Positions 16,369-26,333 are shown, numbered from the stretch's first letter. The stretch: 64,000 bases of DNA from Lutibacter sp. A64 (GCF_022429565.1 NZ_CP092487.1:3304001-3368000); one strand, 5' to 3'. The notes: generated by a model not told the origin, from the letters alone. Numbers and translations are program-made.

Positions 16369-17691
16369 TTATATCCCTTGAATTTTTTTAGCAACTTCTT
16401 GAACTTCATCTAAAACGCGGAATAAATTTCCACCCCAAAGTAGTTCAATTTGTTCTTCGGTATAACCTCTTTTAACTAATTCTATAGTAACATTTAAGGT
16501 TTCAGAAGCATCTTTCCAGCCATCTATACCTCCACCGCCATCAAAATCAGAGCTAATACCAACATGTTCTATTCCAATTTTTTCAACTAAATAGTCAATA
16601 TGATCTACAAAGTCGGCAATATTTACAGGGTCTAGTGTTTTAGATAATGCTTCTATTTTAGGTGCTGCAAGTTTTGTAATTTTTAAGTATTTAGAATAAT
16701 AGCTAGATTTTGCTTCTTTTTCTAATTTTCTATAAGCGCTCCACGGTATAATTTCAAAATCTTGACTTGCGGCTACTTCATTTAAAATAGCATTGGTCGC
16801 CTTTTTATATTTATTATTTTTTTCAGTATCTAAATAGGCTCCAAATGCAACAGTTTGTATAACACCACCGTTTTCTTTTAACCATTGTAGTTGTTCATCA
16901 TCTAAATTTCTGCTGTGGTTACATAAACCTCTAGCCGATGAGTGTGAGGCAATTATAGGTGCTTTAGAAAGTTCTATCATATCTCTCATTGCTTCTTTTG
17001 AAGGATGAGAAATATCAATCATCATTCCCCATTTATTCATTTCGGCAATTACTTCTTTTCCTAATTCGCTAACACCATTATGTAGCCAAATGTTATTTTC
17101 TTCACCAGTATTTGAGTCGCATAATTGGCTATGACCGTTATGGCTAAGCGACATATAACGAGCTCCTAAATCGTAAAACTCTTTTACGCGGCTAACGTCG
17201 GCACCAATAGGATAGCCATTTTCAACACCAATCATAGCAACTTTTTTACCTTTTTTATTAATAGTTCTAGCTTTTTCTGAAGTGATGGCTAATTCAATTT
17301 CATTTGGAGCAAATTCTTCTGTTAATTTGTGAATGGCATTAAATTTTGCAATTGCTTGTTTGTAGGCATTTGCATATCCTTCAGGGGTTAATTCCCCTTG
17401 TCCTGTATATACAATAAACCAGGCAACATCCAATCCACCATTTTTCATTTTAGGTAAATTCACCTGATTGTCAAGTTCTTGAGTGTAATTTACATTGTTT
17501 GTAAAGTTTTTTGTGTTAATATCTATATGTGTATCAACAGTTAAAACTTTTTTATGAATTTCTGTAGCCATAGTTAATGTATCTATTGTAGGTTTAGGTT
17601 CTGGATTAGTAGTTTCAACTTTTTTTTCAGAAATATTTTTACATGAAATTATAGCAAAAATTAAAAGAAAAAGAATTTGTGATGTTTTCAT
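16369..17691 (-). CDS. Peptidase M19 membrane dipeptidase, lipoprotein
   Basis: A 440-residue lipoprotein with its lipobox Cys at residue 17 (AIISC). The renal-dipeptidase fold is recognised by the HxD metal pair in VDTHIDIN (near residue 55), the bridging Glu in MIGVENGYPIG, and His residues in MSLSHNGHSQLCDSN and IDISHPSKEAMRD. GISSDFDGGGGIDGW near the C-terminus is also typical. It hydrolyses dipeptides with a broad choice of C-terminal residues, including D-amino acids, in the cell envelope. It is flanked by convergent GH2 and divergent antiporter genes and appears monocistronic. Confidence 0.92.
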   Translation of the reverse strand: MKTSQILFLLIFAIISCKNISEKKVETTNPEPKPTIDTLTMATEIHKKVLTVDTHIDINTKNFTNNVNYTQELDNQVNLPKMKNGGLDVAWFIVYTGQGELTPEGYANAYKQAIAKFNAIHKLTEEFAPNEIELAITSEKARTINKKGKKVAMIGVENGYPIGADVSRVKEFYDLGARYMSLSHNGHSQLCDSNTGEENNIWLHNGVSELGKEVIAEMNKWGMMIDISHPSKEAMRDMIELSKAPIIASHSSARGLCNHSRNLDDEQLQWLKENGGVIQTVAFGAYLDTEKNNKYKKATNAILNEVAASQDFEIIPWSAYRKLEKEAKSSYYSKYLKITKLAAPKIEALSKTLDPVNIADFVDHIDYLVEKIGIEHVGISSDFDGGGGIDGWKDASETLNVTIELVKRGYTEEQIELLWGGNLFRVLDEVQEVAKKIQGI

Positions 17692-17866
17692 GGGGTTGTT
17701 GATTTTTAAAAGATTTTTAAATTTACAAAACTTTAGAAAATAAATTAAGGTAATTTTAAAGAGTCTTATTTAAATTGAATTTTTTTATAAAAAAAACAAT
17801 TAAGTAAAGAGTAAATTGTATTAATCTTCTATATTTACAAATAAAAAAAGAATTCTATAATTAAAT

Positions 17867-19687
17867 ATGTTAGAACTTGCAGGAATAATTATTTTAGGAA
17901 TTTTAGCACAATGGGTAGCGTGGAGATTTAAAATCCCAGCAATTTTACCGTTAATTTTAATTGGACTATTAGTAGGTCCAATTGCTGCTGAATTTTTGTC
18001 GGAAGATGGATCAAAATGGATTGAGCCAATTTGGAATGGTGAAAAAGGATTGTTTCCAGGAGAAGGGCTTTATTACTTTGTTTCTTTAGCAATTAGTATT
18101 ATTTTATTTGAAGGTGGTTTAACCTTAAAACGAAATGAAATTAAAACGGTAGGACCCGTAATTACAAAGCTTATTACTTTAGGCTCTACAATTACGTTTT
18201 TTGGTGCTGGTATTGCGGCACATTATGTATTTGATTTAAATTGGGAAATGTCCTTTTTATTTGCAGCATTAATTATTGTAACCGGACCAACAGTAATAAC
18301 ACCAATTTTAAGAAATATTCCATTAAAAAAAGATGTTTCGGCAGTTTTAAAATGGGAAGGTATTTTAATAGATCCAATAGGAGCCTTAGTTGCGGTATTG
18401 GTTTTTGAATTTATTAGCGTTGGTGGAGGTAGTGGTTTTACCAAAACAGCACTGATAGAATTTGGTAAAATTCTTCTTTTTGGTACTACTTTCGGATTTA
18501 CATTTGCACATGCATTGGCTTTTGCTATCAATAAAAATATGATTCCTCATTATTTATTAAATGTAGTTTCATTATCTACAGTATTATTGGTTTTTGTAGA
18601 ATCTGAAGTTTTTGCCCACGAATCTGGTCTTTTAGCGGTAGTAGTTATGGGAATGGTTTTAGGAAATAACAAATTAGAGAACATAAAAGAACTACTTTAT
18701 TTTAAAGAATCTATAAGCGTATTACTTATTTCAATTTTATTTATTTTACTCTCGGCAAACATTAATATAGAAGATATGATGTTGCTGTATAACTGGAAAA
18801 CTGTTATTTTATTTAGCATAATTATATTTGTAATTAGACCATTGGCAGTATTTTTAAGTACCACAGGATCTAAACTTAAAACAAATGAAAAACTATTTAT
18901 AAGCTGGGTTGGCCCAAGAGGTATTGTAGCAGCAGGTATTGCTTCTTTATTTGGAAGTAAGTTATTAAAAGCTGGAGTAGAAGGTGCAGAGTACATTACT
19001 CCGTTGGTGTTTATGATTGTACTTGGAACCGTTCTCTTAAATGCAACTACAGCGCGTTTATTTGCAAAAATAGTTGGTGTATTTTTAAAGAAATCGGATG
19101 GAATTCTAATAGTCGGAGCTTCAAATTTTGCGCGATTAATAGCAACATACCTCAAAAAAAATAATAGAAGAGTTGTATTAATTGATAGTAACTTAGATAA
19201 TATTAATAAGGCAAAAACCTTAGGTTTAGAAGCTATTGAAGGCAATGTGTATTCAGATGATTTATTGGAAGATGTTGAGTTAAACGATGTTGGTTATCTA
19301 TTAGCATTAACTGGGGGAGCAGCAGTAAATGAATATGCAATAGAAAAGTTTTCATCAATTTTTGGAGAAAATGGTGCTTTTAGAATTATTTCGACCGATG
19401 AAATGCAAAAGGGAGATTTAAAGCCTAAAGACCACTTATTTACGCATAAAGACGACTTTTTAAATCTTAGTGAAGTAGTACGTGATTTTCCGTTAGTAAA
19501 TGAAGTTGATGTAAATTCTAACGAAGATTATAAAAACATATTAAATGAAATAAATAAAGAGCCAAATGCAATTCCAATGTTTATAAAAGATAAGCATGAA
19601 GGAATTCATATTATTTCTTCTTTGGCGAAAGATTTCGTTATTGAAAAAGGAACAACTTTAATGTACCTTGGTAAAACCGTTATTTAA
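17867..19687 (+). CDS. CPA1-type Na+/H+ antiporter with C-terminal TrkA-N (RCK) domain
   Basis: A 606-residue inner membrane transporter. About 12 hydrophobic segments fill residues 1-405, with the PTVITPILR and SWVGPRGIVAAGIASLF motifs typical of NhaP-like exchangers. A Rossmann TrkA-N domain follows at about 413-530 (GILIVGASNFARLIATYL), then a TrkA-C-like tail. It exchanges cytosolic Na+ or K+ for protons and is gated by nucleotides through the RCK domain. That would suit a marine organism which also carries a Na+-pumping decarboxylase further along. An AlkB-like gene follows after 23 bases and may be co-transcribed. Confidence 0.9.
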   Translation: MLELAGIIILGILAQWVAWRFKIPAILPLILIGLLVGPIAAEFLSEDGSKWIEPIWNGEKGLFPGEGLYYFVSLAISIILFEGGLTLKRNEIKTVGPVITKLITLGSTITFFGAGIAAHYVFDLNWEMSFLFAALIIVTGPTVITPILRNIPLKKDVSAVLKWEGILIDPIGALVAVLVFEFISVGGGSGFTKTALIEFGKILLFGTTFGFTFAHALAFAINKNMIPHYLLNVVSLSTVLLVFVESEVFAHESGLLAVVVMGMVLGNNKLENIKELLYFKESISVLLISILFILLSANINIEDMMLLYNWKTVILFSIIIFVIRPLAVFLSTTGSKLKTNEKLFISWVGPRGIVAAGIASLFGSKLLKAGVEGAEYITPLVFMIVLGTVLLNATTARLFAKIVGVFLKKSDGILIVGASNFARLIATYLKKNNRRVVLIDSNLDNINKAKTLGLEAIEGNVYSDDLLEDVELNDVGYLLALTGGAAVNEYAIEKFSSIFGENGAFRIISTDEMQKGDLKPKDHLFTHKDDFLNLSEVVRDFPLVNEVDVNSNEDYKNILNEINKEPNAIPMFIKDKHEGIHIISSLAKDFVIEKGTTLMYLGKTVI

Positions 19688-19710
19688 GGTGTTTATTTAA
19701 TATTGTTTTA

Positions 19711-20310
19711 ATGGATTTATTTTCTTCAAATCAACTTGAAAACAATCTTCCTTTTGATGGAAAATTACTTAATTACGGATTGGTTTTAAACAATACAGCA
19801 TGCCAATATTATTTTAAAAAATTATTAAATGCTGATTTCTGGAAATATGATGAATTAATTCTATTTGGAAAACAGATTACAACAAAACGAAAAGTTGCCT
19901 GGTTTGGAGATAAAAATATACACTATTCGTATTCTAAAATTACAAAAACAGTTTTACCTTGGACTCCTGAAATTCTAGAATTAAAAAAACTGGTAGAATT
20001 AAGAACTGGTAAAAAATTTAATTCTTGTTTGTTAAATCTCTACCATAATGGGGCTGAAGGTATGGCTTGGCATTCAGATAATGAAAAAGAATTAGGTGTA
20101 AACCCAATAATTGCCTCGCTTAGTTTAGGGGCAACTCGTAAGTTTTCTTTAAAACACAAGGTAACAAAGCAAAAAATTGACCTGCTTCTACCAGCTGGTA
20201 ATTTAATAGTAATGGAAGGTGAAATGCAACATAAGTGGCTACATAGTTTGCCAAAAACAAAAAAAATACACACTTCAAGAATTAATTTAACTTTTAGAAC
20301 TATAGTTTAA
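19711..20310 (+). CDS. AlkB-like Fe(II)/2-oxoglutarate dioxygenase
   Basis: A 199-residue protein of the bacterial/ALKBH2-like size class. The HxD metal motif is in MAWHSDNEKELG and the distal His in HKWLHSLPKT. The 2-oxoglutarate-binding Arg pair is in SRINLTFR at the C-terminus. SLSLGATRKF is a further family signature. The family repairs alkylated bases (1-methyladenine, 3-methylcytosine) by oxidative demethylation in the cytoplasm. It lies 23 bases after the antiporter gene, which is a common compact spacing here and does not imply a functional link. Confidence 0.92.
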   Translation: MDLFSSNQLENNLPFDGKLLNYGLVLNNTACQYYFKKLLNADFWKYDELILFGKQITTKRKVAWFGDKNIHYSYSKITKTVLPWTPEILELKKLVELRTGKKFNSCLLNLYHNGAEGMAWHSDNEKELGVNPIIASLSLGATRKFSLKHKVTKQKIDLLLPAGNLIVMEGEMQHKWLHSLPKTKKIHTSRINLTFRTIV

Positions 20311-20401
20311 AAGTTGGTTTAACATAGATATAATATTCACAAAACCTTCTAATAACAATTATTTTTTTTATTGCAAACAATTATTATTTAATTGTTTATG
20401 A

Positions 20402-21265
20402 GTGGATTCTAATAAAAAGAAGCGAAAAGTAAGTCTTGTTGTTATCTCAGATATACATTTAGGAACTTATGGTTGTCATGCAAAAGAGTTATTATCATAT
20501 TTAAAAAGTATTAACCCAGATACTGTTATTTTAAATGGAGATATTATTGATGTTTGGCAATTTAGCAAGCGGTATTGGCCAAAATCTCATATGAAAATTA
20601 TCAAATATATTTTTGGGTGGATTTCCCAAGGGAAAGAGATATATTATATAACCGGAAATCACGACGAGATAATGAGAAAATTTGTCGATTTTGAAATTGG
20701 TTCATTCTCAATTAAAAATAAGGTAGTACTGGAATTAGGTGCTAAAAAAGCTTGGTTTTTTCATGGAGATGTTTTTGATGTTACCATGCAGCATTCTAAA
20801 TGGTTAGCTAAATTAGGAGCTATTGGTTATGATACTTTAATTTTAATTAATAGAGGTGTTAATTTTATTAGTAAGTTTTTAGGAAAGGGGAAAATATCTT
20901 TATCAAAAAAAATAAAAGATAGTGTTAAATCTGCCATAAAATTTATTAATGATTTTGAAGAAACAGCAATTGATATAGCAATAGATAATAAATACGATTA
21001 TGTGGTTTGTGGACATATACATAAGCCAGCTATTAAAAAAGTTGAAAATGATAAAGGTTCTGTAACGTATTTAAATTCTGGAGATTGGGTAGAGAATTTA
21101 ACAGCTTTAGAATATCATAAAAATAAATGGAGTATCTATAAGTATAACGATGATGATTTTAAGAAAAACACTTTAAAATTACAAGAAGACGAAGAAGATG
21201 TTGTTGATAAAACGGCTAAACAATTGTTTGGAGAATTAGTTGCCGATTTTTACCTAAAAAAATAA
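20402..21265 (+). CDS. LpxH-like metallophosphoesterase (UDP-2,3-diacylglucosamine diphosphatase family)
   Basis: A 287-residue calcineurin-like phosphoesterase. The start must be the GTG at 20402 or later, because an in-frame TGA lies at 20399-20401. The nearby ATG at 20398 is in another frame and hits a stop after three codons. Metal motifs are SDIHLGT, NGDIIDVW, GNHDE, FHGDVFD and GHIHKP. LpxH cleaves UDP-2,3-diacylglucosamine to lipid X in lipid A synthesis, and this longer form is common in Bacteroidota. A glycosyltransferase follows after 38 bases. Exact substrate is inferred from family membership. Confidence 0.82.
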   Translation: MDSNKKKRKVSLVVISDIHLGTYGCHAKELLSYLKSINPDTVILNGDIIDVWQFSKRYWPKSHMKIIKYIFGWISQGKEIYYITGNHDEIMRKFVDFEIGSFSIKNKVVLELGAKKAWFFHGDVFDVTMQHSKWLAKLGAIGYDTLILINRGVNFISKFLGKGKISLSKKIKDSVKSAIKFINDFEETAIDIAIDNKYDYVVCGHIHKPAIKKVENDKGSVTYLNSGDWVENLTALEYHKNKWSIYKYNDDDFKKNTLKLQEDEEDVVDKTAKQLFGELVADFYLKK

Positions 21266-21303
21266 ACTTATAAATTAATAAATACAAAAAACAAACTGTA
21301 TAC

Positions 21304-22314
21304 ATGAAAATATTATATGCTATTCAAGGAACTGGAAATGGACATTTAAGTAGAGCAAAAGAAATTATACCTGCTTTATTAAAAAGAGCACAGGTAGATA
21401 TTTTAGTTAGTGGAACCCAGTCTGAAATAGTTTTACCCTATAAAGTTAACTATGTAAATAACGGTTTAAGTTTTTACTTTGGAAAAAATGGAGGAATAGA
21501 TTTTGTAAAAACGTTTAAAAATAACTCACTTTTAAAAGTATTTAAAGAAATTAGAAATTGTCCAGTTAAAGAGTATGATTTAATAATTAACGATTTTGAG
21601 CCAATAACTGCTTGGGCAAGTATGTTAAGAGGGGTAAAATGTATTTCTTTAAGTCATCAAGCTGCTTTGTATTTTAAAAATGTTCCAAAACCATCTCGCA
21701 CAGATTTATTAGGTAAATTTATAATAAAAAATTACGCAAAGTGTTCAAATAAGTATGGATTTCATTTTAAAAAATACAACGACAATGTTTATACTCCAAT
21801 AATTAGAAATGATATTCGTTTGTTGAAAAAAACTGAAAAAGATCATTATACAGTTTATTTACCAGCTTATTCCGATGAGAAAATTATAGACGTTTTATCT
21901 AAAATTAAAGGGATAAAGTGGAAGGTTTTTTCAAAAAACACTAAAAAATATTATCAGAAAAAGAATGTGTATATAAAACCTGTAAATAGCAAAAAATTTG
22001 AAAAAAGCTTAGCTTCTTGTCAAGGAATTATATGTGGAGCCGGGTTTGAAACACCTGCCGAAGCAATTTTTTTAAATAAGAAACTGTTGGTAATCCCTAT
22101 GAAAAATCAATATGAGCAGCATTTTAATGCAAAAGCATTAGAAGAATTAGGTGTTCCAGTTTTAAAATCATTAAAAAAGAAGCATATTCCTAAAATTCAA
22201 AATTGGATAGATAGCAATTATGATATAAAGTTAGACTTTCCGAATGAAACCCAACAAATAGTAGATGATATATTGTACGATTTTATTTTTGAAGAAGAAA
22301 TCTTATTCATTTAA
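21304..22314 (+). CDS. MJ1255/MurG-like glycosyltransferase
   Basis: A 336-residue GT-B fold protein. The N-terminus MKILYAIQGTGNGHLSRAKE carries the GxGxGH acceptor-side motif seen in MurG-like and MJ1255/VC2487 enzymes. The C-terminal half holds a donor-binding segment, CQGIICGAGFETPAEAIFL, followed by KKLLVIPMKNQYEQHFNA. It lies 38 bases after the LpxH-like gene on the same strand, so a joint role in envelope glycolipid synthesis is plausible. The donor and acceptor sugars are not known. Confidence 0.82.
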   Translation: MKILYAIQGTGNGHLSRAKEIIPALLKRAQVDILVSGTQSEIVLPYKVNYVNNGLSFYFGKNGGIDFVKTFKNNSLLKVFKEIRNCPVKEYDLIINDFEPITAWASMLRGVKCISLSHQAALYFKNVPKPSRTDLLGKFIIKNYAKCSNKYGFHFKKYNDNVYTPIIRNDIRLLKKTEKDHYTVYLPAYSDEKIIDVLSKIKGIKWKVFSKNTKKYYQKKNVYIKPVNSKKFEKSLASCQGIICGAGFETPAEAIFLNKKLLVIPMKNQYEQHFNAKALEELGVPVLKSLKKKHIPKIQNWIDSNYDIKLDFPNETQQIVDDILYDFIFEEEILFI

Positions 22315-22359
22315 ATAAAAAAACACCGCATCTTTATTGTGTATGTAATAAAAAAAGTC

Positions 22360-22380
22360 AAATTTAGTAGTTCTAAATTT
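22360..22380. promoter_or_regulatory. Inverted repeat upstream of an oxidoreductase gene
   Basis: AAATTTAG-N5-CTAAATTT is a perfect 8-base inverted repeat 35 bases before the ATG at 22416. It could be an operator or merely AT-rich symmetry. No T tract follows, so it is not a terminator. Confidence 0.35.
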
Positions 22381-22415
22381 ATGACATTATCAATTATCTA
22401 AAACAATTAAAAACA

Positions 22416-23378
22416 ATGCGTTGGGGAATTATTGGGTGCGGAGCTGTAACTGAACTAAAAAGTGGACCGCCATATTATAAAACTGAAGGTTTTGAATTAG
22501 CCGCAGTAATGAGGCGTAATGAAGAAAAAGCAGCAGATTATGCAAAAAGGCATCACGTAAATAAGTACTACACGAATGCAGATGTTTTAATAAATGATCC
22601 GGAAATTGATGCAGTTTATATTGCAACACCACCTGATACACACAAATTGTATGGTTTAAAAGTTGCCAAAGCAAAAAAAACTTGTTGTATTGAAAAGCCT
22701 TTAGCACCAAGTTATGTCGATAGTTTAGCTATTTATAACGCTTTTGAAGCTGCTAAAACACCTTTGTTTGTTGCATATTATCGTCGTAGTTTACCTAGGT
22801 TTATTAAATTAAAAGACTGGATTGATACTGGATTAATAGGAGGAATAAGACATATTAATTGGCATTTAAGCAAACCAGCTAATCAGTTAGATTTATTAAA
22901 AAAAAAGAATTGGAGAACTGATAAAAATATAGCTCCAGGTGGTTATTTTGATGATTTGGCAAGCCACGGATTGGACTTATTTACATTTTTATTAGGTGAT
23001 ATAGAAGAAGCAAAAGGAATAAGTTTAAATCAACAAAATTTGTATACAGCAAAAGATGCTATTACTGGTTGTTGGGTTCATAAAAATGGCATTACAGGTT
23101 CTGGAAGCTGGAATTTTGGTTGTAATTTAAGGCAAGATAATGTAGAAATTTATGGAAGCAAGGGTAAAATTGTATTTTCAGTTTTTGATGAGCATCCAAT
23201 TCAATTAATTTCAGAAAAAGAAAATAATTCTTTAATAATTGAAAATCCAGAGCATATTCAACAGTATCATGTACAAAATATGAAAGCTAATTTATTTGAT
23301 GGTATTGAGCACCCTTCAACAGGTAAATCTGGATTGCATACTAGTTGGGTAATGGATAAAATATTAGGGAATATTTAA
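22416..23378 (+). CDS. Gfo/Idh/MocA family NAD(P)-dependent oxidoreductase
   Basis: A 320-residue dehydrogenase. The N-terminal Rossmann motif is RWGIIGCGAVTELKSGP, and IATPPDTH plus CCIEKPLAPS carry the conserved cofactor and catalytic-Lys segments. GGYFDDLASHGLDLFTFLLG matches the C-terminal alpha/beta domain signature with the active-site His. Family members oxidise or reduce sugars, inositols and related substrates. It is preceded by a 101-base gap with an inverted repeat and closed by a strong terminator, so it is likely monocistronic. The substrate is unknown. Confidence 0.85.
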   Translation: MRWGIIGCGAVTELKSGPPYYKTEGFELAAVMRRNEEKAADYAKRHHVNKYYTNADVLINDPEIDAVYIATPPDTHKLYGLKVAKAKKTCCIEKPLAPSYVDSLAIYNAFEAAKTPLFVAYYRRSLPRFIKLKDWIDTGLIGGIRHINWHLSKPANQLDLLKKKNWRTDKNIAPGGYFDDLASHGLDLFTFLLGDIEEAKGISLNQQNLYTAKDAITGCWVHKNGITGSGSWNFGCNLRQDNVEIYGSKGKIVFSVFDEHPIQLISEKENNSLIIENPEHIQQYHVQNMKANLFDGIEHPSTGKSGLHTSWVMDKILGNI

Positions 23379-23390
23379 AATTAAATAAAA

Positions 23391-23435
23391 ACGAGGCAAT
23401 TTAAATTTTGTTTAAATTGCCTCGTTTGGTTTTTT
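23391..23435. terminator. Bidirectional terminator between an oxidoreductase gene and korB
   Basis: ACGAGGCAATTTAAA (23391-23405) pairs perfectly with 23411-23425 around a 5-base loop. T-rich DNA follows on the plus strand and A-rich DNA precedes it, so it can serve both convergent genes. Confidence 0.92.
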
Positions 23436-23457
23436 ACTAGTTTTTATAAAGTGCTTT

Positions 23458-24471
23458 TTATTTTACTTCATAAGTGTCACCAGAAAAGAATAAACTTTCT
23501 GTTTTTTTAAATTTTGAGTTTGCTTTTACTTGTGCTGTTAAAGCATTTTCTCGTTCTTCTAAAGTAACATCTTCATAGCTTCTAATAATACCAGTAGCTA
23601 ATGGGTATTCTAACCGAACTAACATTTGGTGTAATGTTGGATCTTGTTCTTTTGCATTATGCACTAATATATCCTCTTGAGTTATTCCGTTTTCACCAAT
23701 AGTTACAACTTCTAGTTTTAATCCATTTAAAATTAAACCTTTGTTTTTTTCTTTACCAAAAATCATAGGCTTCCCGTGTTCTAAATAAATCTGTTTATCT
23801 TCTTTTACGGCTTTATCTGTAACGTTTTTAAAGCAGCCATCATTAAAAATAACACAGTTTTGTAATACTTCAATTAAAGAAGTTCCTTTAAATTTTTCAG
23901 CTTCAATAAAAAGCTGTGTCATGTCTTTTGGAGTATTTCCACCAATACGAGCAAAAAAACGTGCCTGTGCTCCTAAAGCTAATTCACCAGGAGAAAAAGG
24001 TGGTTGTGTATTTCCGTAAGGAGATGACTTTGTTTTTTGTCCAACTAATGAAGTAGGAGAAAACTGCCCTTTTGTTAAACCATAAATTTCGTTATTGAAT
24101 AAAATTATATTTAAATCTATGTTTCTTCTTAAAACATGAATAAAATGATTTCCACCAATAGCCATAGCATCACCATCACCAGTTATTATCCAAACACTTA
24201 AATCTGGATTGGCAAGTTTTACTCCAGAAGCAATTCCTGGTGCTCTACCGTGAATACTATGCATTCCATAGGTATTCATATAATAAGGAAAACGAGATGA
24301 ACAACCAATTCCAGAAATAAATACAACGTCTTCTTTTTTTACACCCATTTCTGGTAGTGCTTTTTGCATAGCACGTAAAATAACATAGTCATCACAACCA
24401 GGACACCATCTTACTTCTTGGTCACTTGCAAAATCTTTAAATGTATATTTTTTTACAGCTGTTGTTTCCAT
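23458..24471 (-). CDS. korB: 2-oxoglutarate:ferredoxin oxidoreductase, beta subunit
   Basis: A 337-residue thiamine-diphosphate subunit. CPGCDDYVILRAM near residue 18 and GIGCSSRF are typical of beta subunits. The ThDP/Mg2+ motif runs GDGDAMAIGGNHFIHVLRR with the downstream NNEIYGLTKGQ. With KorA it decarboxylates 2-oxoglutarate to succinyl-CoA while reducing ferredoxin. The gene is separated from korA by 2 bases, and a bidirectional terminator follows. Other 2-oxoacids cannot be excluded, but this two-subunit form in Bacteroidota is usually the 2-oxoglutarate enzyme. Confidence 0.88.
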   Translation of the reverse strand: METTAVKKYTFKDFASDQEVRWCPGCDDYVILRAMQKALPEMGVKKEDVVFISGIGCSSRFPYYMNTYGMHSIHGRAPGIASGVKLANPDLSVWIITGDGDAMAIGGNHFIHVLRRNIDLNIILFNNEIYGLTKGQFSPTSLVGQKTKSSPYGNTQPPFSPGELALGAQARFFARIGGNTPKDMTQLFIEAEKFKGTSLIEVLQNCVIFNDGCFKNVTDKAVKEDKQIYLEHGKPMIFGKEKNKGLILNGLKLEVVTIGENGITQEDILVHNAKEQDPTLHQMLVRLEYPLATGIIRSYEDVTLEERENALTAQVKANSKFKKTESLFFSGDTYEVK

Positions 24472-24473
24472 AA

Positions 24474-26333
24474 TTATTTTACTAATTGTTTAAATTTTTC
24501 AATTAATTCTTGATTTCCAAATGGTAAACCTTGAATTTTATTGAATTGATTAAATTCGAATCTGCTAAAGTTTATCTTTAATACTTTCGAAAACTGCCCG
24601 TTATTTAATTCACACACAATAAACTTTTTAAATTTAGATAAAATTTCTTCTGTGTTTTTTGGAAGCGGGTTTATATAATTAAAATGTGCAAAGCCTATAT
24701 TTTTATAGCCTTCTTCGTTTAACTGTTTAACAGCAGAATATAGCGAGCCATAAGTACCACCCCAACCAATAACTAAAAGATCGCCAGTTTCGGCAAATTC
24801 AGTTTCTAAATATGGAATGTAGTTTTGTACACGTTTTACTTTTTCTGCTCTAATTTTGGTCATGTACTCATGATTTTCAGGTACATAAGAAACATTACCG
24901 GAAATTTTATCTTTTTCTAAACCTCCAACTCTATGTTCTAAGCCAGGAGTTCCAGGTATTGCCCAATTTCTAGCTAAAGTACCTTCATCTCTATTATATG
25001 GATGCCAGTTTTCTGTTGGTTTATTGATAATATTATTTTTAATAGCAGGCATATCGTCTACCGTTTTAATTTTCCAAGGTGCAGAACCATTTGCTATATA
25101 GCCATCTGTAAGTAAAACTACAGGAGTCATGTGTTCTAAAGCTAATTTTGCTGCTTGGTATGCGTAATTAAAACAGTTTGCAGGTGTACTAGCTGCAATT
25201 ACAATAACAGGACTTTCACCATTTCTACCATAAAGAGCTTGCAATAAATCTGATTGCTCTGTTTTTGTTGGTAATCCGGTTGAAGGTCCTCCACGTTGTA
25301 CGTTTACAATAACCAGTGGTAATTCAATCATCATTGCTAAACCTAAGGCTTCACCTTTTAAAGCTAAACCAGGCCCTGAAGTTGTTGTTATTGCTAAGTC
25401 TCCAGCAAAGGAAGCGCCTATAGCAGAAGAAATACCTGCAATTTCATCTTCAGCTTGAAAAGCTTTTACACCAAAGTGCTTATGTTTAACTAATTCGTGT
25501 AAAATATCTGTAGCAGGTGTAATTGGGTAAGATCCTAAAAATAATTCTAAACCAGATTTTTCTGCAGCGGCTAAAAAACCCCAAGCTGTAGCTGTGTTTC
25601 CCATAATAATTCTATAGGTTCCAGGAGCCATTTTTGCCGGAGAAATAGTATATGAATTAGGAATTAATTCTAATGTTTCTGCAAAATAATAACCTGCATT
25701 TAAAACTTTTGTATTTGCCTCTATAATTTGAGGTTTCGATTTAAATTTTTTATTAAAAAAATCTGTAGTATGTGATACCGAACGGTGATACATCCAATAT
25801 ACCATACCTAAAGCAAACATATTTTTGCTTCGAGTAATACTTTTATTATCGAGACCTTTAATGTCTTTTAAAGCTTCTTTAGTTAAACTAGACATAGCAA
25901 CTTGAATAACTCTATAGTTTTCAAGAGAGCCATCTTCTAATGGATTTTTATCGTATAATGCTTTTTCTAAATTTTTTTTAGTGAAAGCATCTGTGTCTAC
26001 AATAATTGTGTGTCCTGGTTTTACTGCATGTAAATTTGTTTTTAAACCAGCAGGGTTCATAGCGACTAATAAATCAACTTTATCACCAGGTGTGCTAATT
26101 TCTACACTACCAATGTGAACTTGGAACCCAGAAACACCATATAAACTTCCTTGTGGAGCTCTAATTTCTGCAGGATAATTAGGAAACGTTGCAATATCAT
26201 TACCAAACATAGCTGACGTGTCAGAGAACTGTGTTCCAGTAAGTTGCATTCCGTCTCCAGAATCACCAACAAACCTAATTATTACCGCTTCCAGTACTTC
26301 AGGTTTTGGCTTTGTTGTTGTTGTTTTAATCAT
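24474..26333 (-). CDS. korA: 2-oxoglutarate:ferredoxin oxidoreductase, alpha subunit (gamma-alpha fusion)
   Basis: A 619-residue protein in which the gamma domain (about residues 15-205, FVGDSGDGMQLTGTQFS) is fused to the alpha domain (about 235-600). The alpha part shows GSYPITPATDILHEL, AEDEIAGISSAIGASFAG and TTTSGPGLALKGE, which bind the thiamine cofactor and CoA. It works with KorB in the cytosol, giving reduced ferredoxin and succinyl-CoA, and in reverse can fix CO2. A ferredoxin gene is divergently transcribed 164 bases away. Length and domain order fit the two-subunit KorAB family. Confidence 0.9.
   Translation of the reverse strand: MIKTTTTKPKPEVLEAVIIRFVGDSGDGMQLTGTQFSDTSAMFGNDIATFPNYPAEIRAPQGSLYGVSGFQVHIGSVEISTPGDKVDLLVAMNPAGLKTNLHAVKPGHTIIVDTDAFTKKNLEKALYDKNPLEDGSLENYRVIQVAMSSLTKEALKDIKGLDNKSITRSKNMFALGMVYWMYHRSVSHTTDFFNKKFKSKPQIIEANTKVLNAGYYFAETLELIPNSYTISPAKMAPGTYRIIMGNTATAWGFLAAAEKSGLELFLGSYPITPATDILHELVKHKHFGVKAFQAEDEIAGISSAIGASFAGDLAITTTSGPGLALKGEALGLAMMIELPLVIVNVQRGGPSTGLPTKTEQSDLLQALYGRNGESPVIVIAASTPANCFNYAYQAAKLALEHMTPVVLLTDGYIANGSAPWKIKTVDDMPAIKNNIINKPTENWHPYNRDEGTLARNWAIPGTPGLEHRVGGLEKDKISGNVSYVPENHEYMTKIRAEKVKRVQNYIPYLETEFAETGDLLVIGWGGTYGSLYSAVKQLNEEGYKNIGFAHFNYINPLPKNTEEILSKFKKFIVCELNNGQFSKVLKINFSRFEFNQFNKIQGLPFGNQELIEKFKQLVK

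Noticed and set aside
18697-19245. 182-codon open frame antisense to the Na+/H+ antiporter gene
   Set aside because: It lies wholly inside a convincing transporter gene, has no recognisable motif or promoter, and its composition mirrors the sense frame.
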